From NCBI GenBank assembly GCA_910576335.1, contig CAJTIU010000027.1:1-64000 (forward strand): DNA of 64,000 nucleotides, read 5' to 3'. This DNA comes from Lachnospiraceae bacterium. Lineage in GTDB: Bacteria > Bacillota > Clostridia > Lachnospirales > Lachnospiraceae. Below, in pieces: positions 1-7,618 of this stretch. A model generated the notes under the pieces. That model saw only the letters and a program-made list of their open reading frames with translations. It was not told the origin of the DNA and made no database searches. Each line of letters begins with the position of its first letter. Positions within the stretch are counted from its first letter, which is position 1. A program made the translations under genes and the position numbers.

Positions 1-134
1 ACCTGAAATCAGTTTAGGAAACGGGCTTCCTGCCCAAAATAAACACGATCTTTGCCGTTGCTATAAGTATAAACAATGGCACAAATAAATTCAACAGCCT
101 ACCGTCTGCACAGTTTCATTTATGGTGGTGCCAA

Positions 135-461
135 GTGTGTGGGCATGGAGGTTTAGGAAATGATAAGCTTCTGTGGAAATCACTTGTTGATACGAAATCA
201 AAATCATTAATACGCATTTCAAGTAATGATACGAAACAGCCAACACATATGGCAATGGTTAAGTTTCTTAAGAAGAATTATTATAGCCAAACAATAAAAA
301 TTGAAAAAAAAATTGAGACACTTGTGACAGAAGATATGGTATATGATATATTAGATAAATATAAAGAGGTGCTTACCGAACAACGGAAAAATCTAATAGG
401 TAAATATATTTTATCAAAAGTTCAACTGCTGAGAAAAGTTTATGGAGAAAAGGAGGAATAA
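135..461 (+). CDS. Hypothetical protein, probably 5'-incomplete
   Basis: I do not recognise this protein. The reading frame is open from position 18, so the GTG at 135 is only the first usable start; no good ribosome site precedes it and the true start may be upstream or lost. The open frame carries a C-x2-C pair (WWCQVCGHGG) just before and at the GTG, which could bind metal, followed by a lysine-rich, probably helical tail. Its stop overlaps the AGGAGG ribosome site of the HIRAN gene at 463, so the two are probably co-transcribed. It may be the end of a truncated gene. Confidence 0.4.
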   Translation: MCGHGGLGNDKLLWKSLVDTKSKSLIRISSNDTKQPTHMAMVKFLKKNYYSQTIKIEKKIETLVTEDMVYDILDKYKEVLTEQRKNLIGKYILSKVQLLRKVYGEKEE

Positions 462-462
462 C

Positions 463-1155
463 ATGTCAGTTAAAGATGGGAAAGACTACCTTTATTTGAT
501 TTGGAAATCTGAACAGACCAGAAAACAATATATTATTGGTCAGTTGACAAAGAATGGCCAATATGAATTCCAATATAGTGAGGAAGTACAATCTGCTATT
601 GCTGATGGCTTTAAACCTTTGCTTTGTTTTCCAGACTTAAATAAAGTATATAAAGATGACAGACTTTTCGCAATTTTTAAAAGCCGTTTACCAGACAGAA
701 AGAGAAAAAATATTCAAGAGATTTTGGGAAAATACGGCTTGGAGGAATATGATGATTATATGTTACTGAAAAGAAGCGGCGCACGTCTTCCAATTGATAA
801 TCTTGAGTTTATTGATCCAATATTAAGTTTAGATAATAATGTAACCAGGATTTTTTTTATGGCGGGCGTTCGACACTATTTAGATTGTGATGGTGAAGAG
901 TGCAATCGGTCTATTAAAGTAACCCGTGGAGATGAGGTGTTTTTACGTGAAGAACCGGAAAACTTTCATGATCAAAATGCGGTACAGTTTTTGAACACTT
1001 CAGGAAAAGTATTGGGATATATTCCACGCTACTATAGCAAAGAGGTGTGCAAATTACTAAAGCAAGGAAAAAAAATTGTATGTCATATTTATAACGTAGA
1101 TAAAAATAAAAATTGCAACGAATGTATAAAGATAATTATGAAAATTGCAAATTAG
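463..1155 (+). CDS. HIRAN-domain protein
   Basis: A 230-residue soluble protein. The C-terminal 100 residues match the HIRAN pattern: FMAGVRHYL at the first strand, then LREEPENFHDQNAVQF and GYIPRYYSKEVCKLL. HIRAN domains occur in HIP116/Rad5-type helicases and bind DNA ends or stalled forks; stand-alone bacterial HIRAN proteins are common near mobile or defence genes. The N-terminal half (FAIFKSRLPDRKR, then a helix and RSGARLPIDNLEF) is typical of the Firmicutes stand-alone type. ATG 463 is chosen over ATG 442 because AGGAGG at 451-456 sits 6 nt upstream of it. DNA binding is inferred from the family only. Confidence 0.7.
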   Translation: MSVKDGKDYLYLIWKSEQTRKQYIIGQLTKNGQYEFQYSEEVQSAIADGFKPLLCFPDLNKVYKDDRLFAIFKSRLPDRKRKNIQEILGKYGLEEYDDYMLLKRSGARLPIDNLEFIDPILSLDNNVTRIFFMAGVRHYLDCDGEECNRSIKVTRGDEVFLREEPENFHDQNAVQFLNTSGKVLGYIPRYYSKEVCKLLKQGKKIVCHIYNVDKNKNCNECIKIIMKIAN

Positions 1156-1232
1156 TGTTTGAAAGCCTTGAGTCAGTCTAGCTGCTTTTGGGGAACTACT
1201 TAAGTAAATAGAAGAACAATTTTTAGTCTTAG

Positions 1233-1343
1233 CTTGACACAACCGTACCGGAGCCAGTACGGGAGCGTGAACCCGGCGGCTATTGTGGGGCCGGGGATTG
1301 CGGCAACTGCGGTAAGTACGGTTGCGGCGGTGATATATTGTAA
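1233..1343 (+). other. Cysteine-rich open frame, likely gene remnant
   Basis: A short open frame without a good start ends in a compact cysteine/glycine-rich tail containing YCGAGDCGNCGKYGCGG. The spacing suggests a metal-binding tail or a repeat-rich C-terminus. No ribosome site precedes it and it is enclosed by stops, so it is best read as the end of a deleted gene. The DNA also contains the small inverted repeat CCGTAC/GTACGG. Confidence 0.25.
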
Positions 1344-1378
1344 GGTGATGGAAGGGAAGCGGAGGACGTGAGTTCTTC

Positions 1379-1524
1379 GTTACTATTCACGGACTAACCG
1401 TCCGCTCATAGTAACGATTCGGGGCGGCATTCCGAGTTTTGCTGCGCAAAAACCGCCCCTCACTCCTGCATCATGTTCTCACGGAATGCGCAGTTCAGCG
1501 CATTCCTGAGCCGTGAATAGTAAC
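1379..1524. repeat. GTTAC-family intergenic element, long form (146 bp)
   Basis: Bounded by a perfect 14-bp terminal inverted repeat, GTTACTATTCACGG (1379-1392) and CCGTGAATAGTAAC (1511-1524). Inside are a second GTAACGATTCGGGGCGG start and a hairpin GGAATGCGC/GCGCATTCC. A 72-bp internally shortened copy sits at 10523-10594. It contains no gene. No clean target-site duplication is visible, only similar TTCTTC flanks. It could be a miniature mobile element or a structured RNA module. Confidence 0.7.
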
Positions 1525-1561
1525 AATTCTTCTCTTTTGCTAAACTTTTTTAATAAATACA

Positions 1562-1590
1562 TTGACTTTGCGTAACATATATGTTACATT
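1562..1590 (+). promoter_or_regulatory. Promoter with embedded palindromic operator for the XRE gene
   Basis: A -35 box TTGACT (1562-1567) and a -10 box TACATT (1585-1590) are separated by 17 nt. A perfect 16-bp palindrome, GTAACATATATGTTAC (1572-1587), fills the spacer and overlaps the -10. That is the expected place for a repressor dimer to block polymerase, so autoregulation by the XRE protein encoded 27 nt downstream is likely but inferred. Confidence 0.7.
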
Positions 1591-1616
1591 ATATTAAATG
1601 CAAGCGAGGTAAAAAA

Positions 1617-1898
1617 GTGAATACGACAAAAGAGAGCGACGATATTATTAATAAGCAGAATTTGATAAGACAAGAGATTATAAAACAATATATTGAGTAC
1701 AGGAAATTAAGGAATCTGACACAAGAGGATTTAGCCAGCACCATGGGAATTAAACGCCCTAACATAAGTCGTTTTGAAACAGGACAGTGTAATCCAACGT
1801 TAGACTTACTGGTAAAAATAGCTGAATGTATGGATTTGGAGATCAAGATAGAGTTAGTTGACAAAAAGATGGAGAAGGGTGATGGAAAAAAATATTAG
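1617..1898 (+). CDS. XRE-family transcriptional regulator
   Basis: A 93-residue protein with one helix-turn-helix of the lambda-Cro/XRE type at about residues 28-80: RNLTQEDLASTMGIKRPNISRFETG, quoted here as RNLTQEDLAS and IKRPNISRFE, is the classical two-helix signature. A short charged tail follows, with no sensor domain, as in antitoxin-like or plasmid/phage regulators. GTG 1617 is preferred over the longer open frame from 1581 because GAGGT lies 6 nt before it and the upstream stretch is the promoter-operator. It probably represses itself and the downstream DprA-like and DUF5688 genes. Confidence 0.8.
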   Translation: MNTTKESDDIINKQNLIRQEIIKQYIEYRKLRNLTQEDLASTMGIKRPNISRFETGQCNPTLDLLVKIAECMDLEIKIELVDKKMEKGDGKKY

Positions 1899-1950
1899 TT
1901 TGTTTTACACAAATATAGAAAATAAAGAGGGGATAGAGAGGAAATATTGA
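1882..1950 (+). CDS. Possible 22-residue coupling peptide
   Basis: An ATG preceded by GAGAAGG lies inside the end of the XRE gene and opens a 22-codon frame whose TGA stop (1948-1950) is one base before the TTG start of the DprA-like gene. This arrangement would hand ribosomes directly to a weak TTG start. The peptide itself has no recognisable feature. Real translation is uncertain. Confidence 0.3.
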   Translation: MEKNISLFYTNIENKEGIERKY

Positions 1951-1951
1951 T

Positions 1952-2536
1952 TTGGCAAAAAAGATTGGAATCGCAGTGGCGGGCTCCAGAAATGTGGATG
2001 AAGATGGGATAGAATTTACAAGAAGATTAGTGGAAAAAGCCTCGAAAGAAAAGCTGGTGATTTATTCCGGGGGAGCAAAAGGTGTTGACGCAGTGGCGGA
2101 GGAAACGGCGATCAAATCAGGAAGCGCTGTCATTTCGTTTATAGCGGATTCTTTGCTTTCTAAGATTAAAAAAAAGCAGGTAACGGCTGATATTATTTCG
2201 GGCAATCTGCTGCTGTTCTCAGATGTGAAGCCGGATGCAGGATTTTCGGCGGCAAGGGCCATGAATCGAAATAAATACATTTATGCGTCCTCTTATGGGG
2301 CATTTGTAGTTTCGGCAGACTATAATAAGGGCGGTACATGGAACGGGGCAATGGAATCATTGCGCAATGGATTTGCGAAAACATTGGTATGGGACAATCA
2401 GAACTATGTTGGAAATCAGAAACTGATTGAGAAGGGCTGCGTACCCTTTGATATCACAGAAGAAAGTATTTTTCAGGCTATTACAAAAAAAGAAGAGACT
2501 TATGAGCAGCTGGAGTTATTTCACAAGTTTTCCTGA
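1952..2536 (+). CDS. DprA/SLOG-like Rossmann protein
   Basis: A 194-residue protein with a single Rossmann-like SLOG domain. The diagnostic loop IYSGGAKGVDAVAEETA (residues about 37-53) matches the DprA/Smf phosphate-binding motif SGxAxGID. The later NRNKYIYASS and VVSADYNKGGTWNG segments match the second conserved DprA block. DprA loads RecA on incoming DNA; short stand-alone SLOG proteins also act as nucleotide sensors in defence systems. It lacks the N-terminal SAM-like and C-terminal winged-helix domains of true DprA, so competence is unlikely. The start is TTG, with GAGAGG upstream. Confidence 0.7.
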   Translation: MAKKIGIAVAGSRNVDEDGIEFTRRLVEKASKEKLVIYSGGAKGVDAVAEETAIKSGSAVISFIADSLLSKIKKKQVTADIISGNLLLFSDVKPDAGFSAARAMNRNKYIYASSYGAFVVSADYNKGGTWNGAMESLRNGFAKTLVWDNQNYVGNQKLIEKGCVPFDITEESIFQAITKKEETYEQLELFHKFS

Positions 2537-2582
2537 ATCGACAAACAGTTCCACGATTTCAAAAATAAACGGAGGTATGGAA

Positions 2583-3587
2583 ATGTCATATAAGGAATTT
2601 ATCGGCGAATTGCAAAAAAGGCTTGAAGAAAAGAAACAGGAGTTAGGTTATAACAAAATGGCCTTCTTAGAGGATGGAGCCACATCGTCTGATGCGAAGG
2701 AACTTTCTGTTATACGCGAGACAAACATCAAATATCACAAAGCGGAATCGGATGTACTAATTGGTGATTATATCATCCTGTACCAATATGAGGGCAGGAG
2801 ACAACAGATATGCAGATTTGATTGTGGGCAGTTGTACTGTAAGTATGAAAAAGGCAGCTGGGCCGTTGTGTGGGAACAGATTCTTTCTTCGCTCGACTCC
2901 AGCAGAAAATTCATGGAACTGGGAATTATAGATCTGATCGAAAAAAATGAGTATGGCCTGTTAAAAGACAAGCTTTTTATCCGCCCGCTGAATTTCAACG
3001 ACCACCGGTATGAATTGAAAAATCATATTTTCAGGCGCATCGGTGATATGGTGCTGGTTCTCTATATTCTTGCAAGTGATGAAAATGACGGCAAAAGGCA
3101 TGACGTATTGTCTGTTAAGGTACCTAAATCCTCAATGCAGGTATGGGGGATAGATGAAGAAGAAGTGTGGGAGAATGCGATGAGCAATACATATATCATG
3201 GCACCGCCGCGTATATACTTAAATCCGATGGACTTAGACAATCCACCTTATCACAGAGGCGCGTTTATGGCGTTGAACAGTGATATAACTTCACTTTCAC
3301 CGCTTGCAGTGCCGACGGTGACAACGACAGCGCAGATCAACGGCGCAATTGCCATGTTTTATCCCGGAGTAATGAAGCGTATAGCAGAGCTTTTCGGAGA
3401 CGATTATTATATAGCTTTTACGGGTACCAGCGAAGCCAGAGTTCATAAAAAGGGCACGATACAACCACGAAATATACTAATGCGGCTCAAGCAGATGAAC
3501 AAAACATTCGATCCATCAGAAATCCTGTCGAACAAGGTCTATTTGTACGAGACAGCGAATCAGGAACTGAGACAGCTGGAGCTTTGA
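2583..3587 (+). CDS. DUF5688 family protein
   Basis: A 334-residue soluble protein that resembles the DUF5688 family, common in Lachnospiraceae and of unknown function. Typical features are the opening YKEFIGELQKRLEEK, a central DRLF-like KDKLFIRPLNF and YILASDEN segments, and a late PSEILSNKVYLYE. The open frame extends upstream to 2427 inside the DprA-like gene, but GGAGG at 2571-2575 is ideally spaced for ATG 2583 and too close for ATG 2577. It follows the DprA-like stop by 46 nt and probably shares its transcript. Confidence 0.65.
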   Translation: MSYKEFIGELQKRLEEKKQELGYNKMAFLEDGATSSDAKELSVIRETNIKYHKAESDVLIGDYIILYQYEGRRQQICRFDCGQLYCKYEKGSWAVVWEQILSSLDSSRKFMELGIIDLIEKNEYGLLKDKLFIRPLNFNDHRYELKNHIFRRIGDMVLVLYILASDENDGKRHDVLSVKVPKSSMQVWGIDEEEVWENAMSNTYIMAPPRIYLNPMDLDNPPYHRGAFMALNSDITSLSPLAVPTVTTTAQINGAIAMFYPGVMKRIAELFGDDYYIAFTGTSEARVHKKGTIQPRNILMRLKQMNKTFDPSEILSNKVYLYETANQELRQLEL

Positions 3588-3592
3588 ACTTC

Positions 3593-3650
3593 CTCCACAC
3601 CCCCGTACCGCCTGCCGCATCCGCTCCAAGGGTGTGGAGCCGGCAGGCGG
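3593..3650. other. Two interleaved 10-bp perfect stems (pseudoknot topology)
   Basis: CTCCACACCC (3593-3602) is complementary to GGGTGTGGAG (3630-3639), and CCGCCTGCCG (3608-3617) to CGGCAGGCGG (3641-3650). The order A-B-A'-B' means either an H-type pseudoknot or two mutually exclusive hairpins. The connecting loops are 5, 12 and 1 nt; a 1-nt loop across a 10-bp stem is tight, so exclusive hairpins may be likelier. It lies between convergent genes and has no T-run on either strand. Confidence 0.6.
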
Positions 3651-3684
3651 ATATGGGTCAATCGTATGCAGGTGATCTGGCCGG

Positions 3685-4539
3685 TTAGATTTTCAGCTTA
3701 TGCGCGCGATACAGATGCGCGGTCTGGTAACTGGAATTATAATAATTGGAATAGCTTTTCGCCTGTGCGAACAATGTATCATAGACACGTCCGTCAATCT
3801 CCGTCCATGCATGAGCCGTATCATCGCAGACATATGATGTATAGCCGCATTCATGAGCCAGAAAAGCAAAGGCGCATGCCTCGGAGACACAGCAGCCATA
3901 GCCCTTTTTAAAGATATCATTTGCAAAGGTAATCTCCCAGCCCTTTCCTTTTGCTCTCGCACTGGCAAGGGTGCGGTACTGTCTGTAGTAATTATCCAGC
4001 ATTACCCAGTCAAACACCTTCTTAAGCTTCTGGCTTTTGGAATCAGTCGGCTTCGTGACCTTATTCATAATGTTCTTTGCGGTGATCATGGTCTTGATCT
4101 TTTGGTCATTGTAGTCTGACCTCCTTGCCCTTCCGTCTCTTCTGAGCCTGATTCCGTCCACCTTGCAGTTAAACTTCTGGGCTCCGGAGCTGCGGTCGAG
4201 GTAATAGTATTCTCCGCCCTTTTTTATCCAGCCCTTCTCCATTACTCCGGTCTTTCCGAAGTAATAGGTTTTTCCTTTTATCTCCACAAACCTTTTCGTT
4301 GCCTTCCGCCCGTTTGCAAGTTTACAGTATTTTTTCCCTTTTCTTGTAACGATTTTTGCTGTTTTTTTTCTTGAAGCTGTACCCGTGGATTTTTTTCCTG
4401 TTTTGTCAGTCTTAGATGACGGCGCTGCGGATACAGTACTTCCGGCCAAAAGCAGTGCAAGGGAAAAGAACCAGATGCACAGACCGTATTTTGCCAGACG
4501 GGTCAGCAGACAGACTCTAGTAGTATTTTTATTTTTCAT
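3685..4539 (-). CDS. Secreted transglutaminase-like protein with cell-wall-binding repeats
   Basis: A 284-residue exported protein. A signal peptide covers about residues 1-39. Residues about 75-135 hold two aromatic cell-wall-binding repeats (KTYYFGKTGVMEKGWIKKGG). The C-terminal half is a transglutaminase/protease-like papain fold with a probable triad Cys217 (GYGCC), His243 (AHAW) and Asp254 (VYD). Such domains cut or modify peptides; no substrate can be named. It is the last gene of the surface operon starting at 10421 and sits 117 nt behind its neighbour. A GTAAC hairpin (4552-4587) lies in that gap, just ahead of its GGAGG ribosome site. Confidence 0.8.
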   Translation of the reverse strand: MKNKNTTRVCLLTRLAKYGLCIWFFSLALLLAGSTVSAAPSSKTDKTGKKSTGTASRKKTAKIVTRKGKKYCKLANGRKATKRFVEIKGKTYYFGKTGVMEKGWIKKGGEYYYLDRSSGAQKFNCKVDGIRLRRDGRARRSDYNDQKIKTMITAKNIMNKVTKPTDSKSQKLKKVFDWVMLDNYYRQYRTLASARAKGKGWEITFANDIFKKGYGCCVSEACAFAFLAHECGYTSYVCDDTAHAWTEIDGRVYDTLFAQAKSYSNYYNSSYQTAHLYRAHKLKI

Positions 4540-4551
4540 TGCTTCCTCCTT

Positions 4552-4587
4552 GTAACTGTCCGTGATCTTTGGGATCTTTACAGTTAC
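4552..4587. repeat. GTAAC-family element, short form
   Basis: Perfect terminal inverted repeat GTAACTGT/ACAGTTAC enclosing 20 nt. It lies in the leader of the minus-strand gene ending at 3685, immediately upstream of its ribosome site. Confidence 0.6.
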
Positions 4588-4656
4588 TTTCCTTTTTCAT
4601 TATTTATCTTTTTTCGTGCAGACATAAAGTGCATGGCCCTTTTGATACCTGTGCTG

Positions 4657-5478
4657 TCAGATCTTCGCGACATAGATTCGGGAGCTCTTATACCCAGGCC
4701 TTCCGTCTGCTCCGCTAAGACTATAGCTCATTCCATAATAGTTATGAGCCTTGTCTACAATATGCCAGGAGATGTCATACACCTTGCCATCCACCTCTGC
4801 CCAGCCATGTCCTCCGCTTGAGATGGCATAAGCATTTTTATAGCCCGCTGCGTTCGCCAGATAAGCAAATGCAGCGCCGTAGGAGTAACAATTTCCGTGG
4901 CCTTTATCAAACATATCTAATGCATAAGACCTCTCCCAGTGTGCGGACTTATAGAAGGCAGGAGCGCCGCGATACTGGAAATTTTTTACAGCGTAGTCGA
5001 AGCACGCTCGGAGCTTCTGTTCCTTGCTCATAGTCGGCTTTGTTGCCTTTTCGGCAATCTTATTGGCTTTGAGCAATACATTGAGCCTTGAGCGGCTGTC
5101 AGAATTCAGCTTTGCCCTGCCATTCTTTTTCAGAGTTACACCATTGACCTTTGTGGACTTTGCCATGAAGCCCTTTTTTCCGTTTGCAATTCTGAAAAAG
5201 TAGTAATTTCCTTTAATCTTCTGCCACCCTGTGTGCTGTACCCCCTTTTTGTCAAAATAATAATATTTCCCATTGATTTCCTTCAGGCCTGTTGTTTTTT
5301 TACCACTTTTATAATAGTACACCTGCTTCCTTTTTGTGACCCATCTTTCCTTTTTGGAAGCCTTTGCTTTTGTATTTGTTGCCGCTCCTGCCTGAAGGGG
5401 AAGTGCAGCCATGAAAATACAGATCATCAATACAGGAAGCAAAAATAATTTTAACTTCCGCCTTCTCCTTTTATTCAT
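4657..5478 (-). CDS. Secreted transglutaminase-like protein with cell-wall-binding repeats
   Basis: A 273-residue paralogue of the gene at 3685. A signal peptide covers about residues 1-33 (cut near AGAA). Aromatic wall-binding repeats run from about residue 50 to 110 (INGKYYYFDKKGVQHTGW). The transglutaminase-like domain follows with a clear triad Cys197 (GHGNC), His224 (GGHGW) and Asp235 (VYD). The repeats should anchor it to a wall polymer. It starts 10 nt after the SH3 lipoprotein stop, so the genes are co-transcribed. Family assignment is firm; the reaction is not. Confidence 0.8.
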   Translation of the reverse strand: MNKRRRRKLKLFLLPVLMICIFMAALPLQAGAATNTKAKASKKERWVTKRKQVYYYKSGKKTTGLKEINGKYYYFDKKGVQHTGWQKIKGNYYFFRIANGKKGFMAKSTKVNGVTLKKNGRAKLNSDSRSRLNVLLKANKIAEKATKPTMSKEQKLRACFDYAVKNFQYRGAPAFYKSAHWERSYALDMFDKGHGNCYSYGAAFAYLANAAGYKNAYAISSGGHGWAEVDGKVYDISWHIVDKAHNYYGMSYSLSGADGRPGYKSSRIYVAKI

Positions 5479-5488
5479 GACACGTCTC

Positions 5489-6241
5489 CTAGTATTCTAC
5501 GATCTCTGTGCTGCCGTCAGAATAATGAATCTCAGAATAGCCGTGCCCGCTTCCGTCGCAGTCCGGATAATCCTCACGGCTGACCTCTGTTTTCCCGCCG
5601 CCTGACGGTGCAGTATTCTGGGGTGCGGAATAGGTATTCTGAGCCGCCGCCTGGGCTGCCGCTTCTGCCGCCGCCTGTGCCTCAGCCTCAGCTGCCTGTG
5701 CTGCGGCTTCCTTTGCTTCTTCTTTGCTCTTAGTGAGATATTCGGCAAATACGAAGCCCTTCTTTCCACTGGCCTTTACCTTGTACCATTCTTTGCCCTT
5801 CTTTAGAACCGTTACCTTTGTGTTAACCGGAAGAATTTCAATCTTCTCGGCATCCATATTCCCCTTTTTACGCAGAATCAGGTTTACGGTAGTATACATG
5901 ACAACCTTCTTTTCCTTCTGAGTCTCTGCCTGCGGGGCATCAGCATCAGTCCCTGGTACGGCCTTTTCACCGGTGTTATTTTCGTTTACAGCAGTGTCCT
6001 CCTCTGGCTTAGAACCGTCTCCGCTTACGGCAGCCTCATTTTCCGGTACTTCCTGTTCCGGGGTGCCGCTATCTGCATTCTCTTTTTGCTCAGAGCCATT
6101 ATCGGCTTTTTCCTCCTCTGCGGAAGAAGCGCCCTGCTCTGATGTGGATGCTTTCTTTTCGTCATTCCCCCCGCATCCGGTCAGGGCAGAAGATACTGCC
6201 AGAGCGGTGGATAATAATAGAATCACAGTCCTTTTTTTCAT
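5489..6241 (-). CDS. SH3-domain lipoprotein
   Basis: A 250-residue lipoprotein. The signal ends in the lipobox ALTGC with Cys23 as the lipidation site. A long acidic Glu/Ala/Asn linker (about residues 25-108) probably spans the wall. A bacterial SH3 domain follows at about 112-172 (VNLILRKKGN, then EWYKVKASGKKGFVFAEYL), a fold that usually binds peptidoglycan peptides. An alanine/glutamate helix (about 173-203) and a polar tail close the protein. Its start overlaps the end of the DHHW gene by 4 bases, so translation is coupled. Probably a wall-contacting accessory of the acylation pair. Confidence 0.8.
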   Translation of the reverse strand: MKKRTVILLLSTALAVSSALTGCGGNDEKKASTSEQGASSAEEEKADNGSEQKENADSGTPEQEVPENEAAVSGDGSKPEEDTAVNENNTGEKAVPGTDADAPQAETQKEKKVVMYTTVNLILRKKGNMDAEKIEILPVNTKVTVLKKGKEWYKVKASGKKGFVFAEYLTKSKEEAKEAAAQAAEAEAQAAAEAAAQAAAQNTYSAPQNTAPSGGGKTEVSREDYPDCDGSGHGYSEIHYSDGSTEIVEY

Positions 6242-7599
6242 GATTCGTCCTCCTCATGTGTAATATGAATTTCAAACGTATTGTTGTCCTCAGAGAGTGT
6301 TTCAGATGCCACTAACAGCTGAAAGCCTTCCTTTCCATCTTTTAGAGCAACCGGAAAGGCTTCGTAATTCAGCAGCTCATTTACCTTAATGTAAATCTTC
6401 GAATCCGTATCCAGCTCTTCCATTGGGACCTCACCGGTGATTTTGGTAAATGCACCCTGGTTCGTTACCTCAAGATCCGCGATGTCCCTGGAGAATTCCA
6501 GATCCTTTAATGTTTTGAACGGAATGATCGGTGCGGCCATCATGGGGGCGTTTTCAGCCATATCAGGAAGGAAACGCTCTGCACGCTCAATGACCAGGGC
6601 GTCTGCCTTACAGGTAAAGAGATCTGTAAGCTGGTAGGGCACTCCCCGTGAAAAATAGGCATCTCCAAAAGCCTCTGCTATAAAGGGAAGCAGTGCGTTC
6701 CCGAAGGAATCACGGTACATTACAAGGCTTCCGGACTTGCCGTCTGCTTTTGTACTGATCTTTGGCTCGAAGTTGCTCTCCACCTCCTCGCAGTATTCAT
6801 AAGAAGGGGCAGGTTCATAATAGATTTCGTCCTCCTTTGACACAGAAGCAGGGTAGAGCATCGTGTCAAGATCCCCTTCATAATCCCTGCGGACTATATA
6901 ACTCCGGTCTTCGTACCGGTCATGCTCCTTATCAAGGCCTGTCAGAATGGCATCAGCGGCAAGGGATGCACCCTTGTTATTCCAGTGAGAATCCCTTGCA
7001 TGATATAGTATCTCATCCTGGCTCTTCAGCATGTTGTACAGATCTACATAATGGATGCCCTCTGCATCCAAATATTTTCTGATCCTGGAAAAATTACGGG
7101 TGTCCTCCCGGAAACCCTGGTAATAATAGGGCATATTTTCACCATACAGAGAGTTTTTATTCGGTGCAATTGTAAAGACAAAGTTTATGTTATTTGCCTC
7201 GGCATAGGTCTGCACCAGTGAAAGAGAATGGGCAACATCAAATAGCTGACGGTCTGTCATCTGCTTCGCGCCCTGGTAATCGTTCAGGGAATCCTTGTAA
7301 TACAGCCAGTTGTTTCTGCCGGTAATGACGCCGTCCTGTGCCGATACGCCAAAAACCTTGTCCAGAAGAAAAGCGTACCCGGTTACCCATTCATTGCGGA
7401 AAGCAAAATGGTCTTCAAAATAAGCTCCCGCATCGCTTAAGACCCGTTCATTGAAACCATCCTTGTCAGCCAGCGCCGGAGCCTCTGCCAGTTCTCTGTT
7501 TTCAGAGGACACATCAGACTTTCCGAATATCAGCCCTGCGGATGGAATCAGACAGATCACTAAAAATGTTATAATATAGATCCAGTATTTTTTCTTCAT
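6238..7599 (-). CDS. DHHW/AlgJ-like SGNH acyltransferase
   Basis: A 453-residue protein with one N-terminal membrane segment (about 5-25) and an extracytoplasmic AlgX/AlgJ-like SGNH domain. Key motifs are DSHW (203-206), giving the catalytic Asp and His, and YRDSFGN with nucleophile Ser298. In alginate and related systems such proteins receive acetyl groups from the MBOAT partner and place them on a polysaccharide. The MBOAT gene ends 19 nt upstream in the same operon, which supports this. The acceptor polymer is unknown; the capsule of the same window is one possibility. Confidence 0.85.
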   Translation of the reverse strand: MKKKYWIYIITFLVICLIPSAGLIFGKSDVSSENRELAEAPALADKDGFNERVLSDAGAYFEDHFAFRNEWVTGYAFLLDKVFGVSAQDGVITGRNNWLYYKDSLNDYQGAKQMTDRQLFDVAHSLSLVQTYAEANNINFVFTIAPNKNSLYGENMPYYYQGFREDTRNFSRIRKYLDAEGIHYVDLYNMLKSQDEILYHARDSHWNNKGASLAADAILTGLDKEHDRYEDRSYIVRRDYEGDLDTMLYPASVSKEDEIYYEPAPSYEYCEEVESNFEPKISTKADGKSGSLVMYRDSFGNALLPFIAEAFGDAYFSRGVPYQLTDLFTCKADALVIERAERFLPDMAENAPMMAAPIIPFKTLKDLEFSRDIADLEVTNQGAFTKITGEVPMEELDTDSKIYIKVNELLNYEAFPVALKDGKEGFQLLVASETLSEDNNTFEIHITHEEDES

Positions 7600-7618
7600 T
7601 GTCTGCCTCCCAAGCCTC

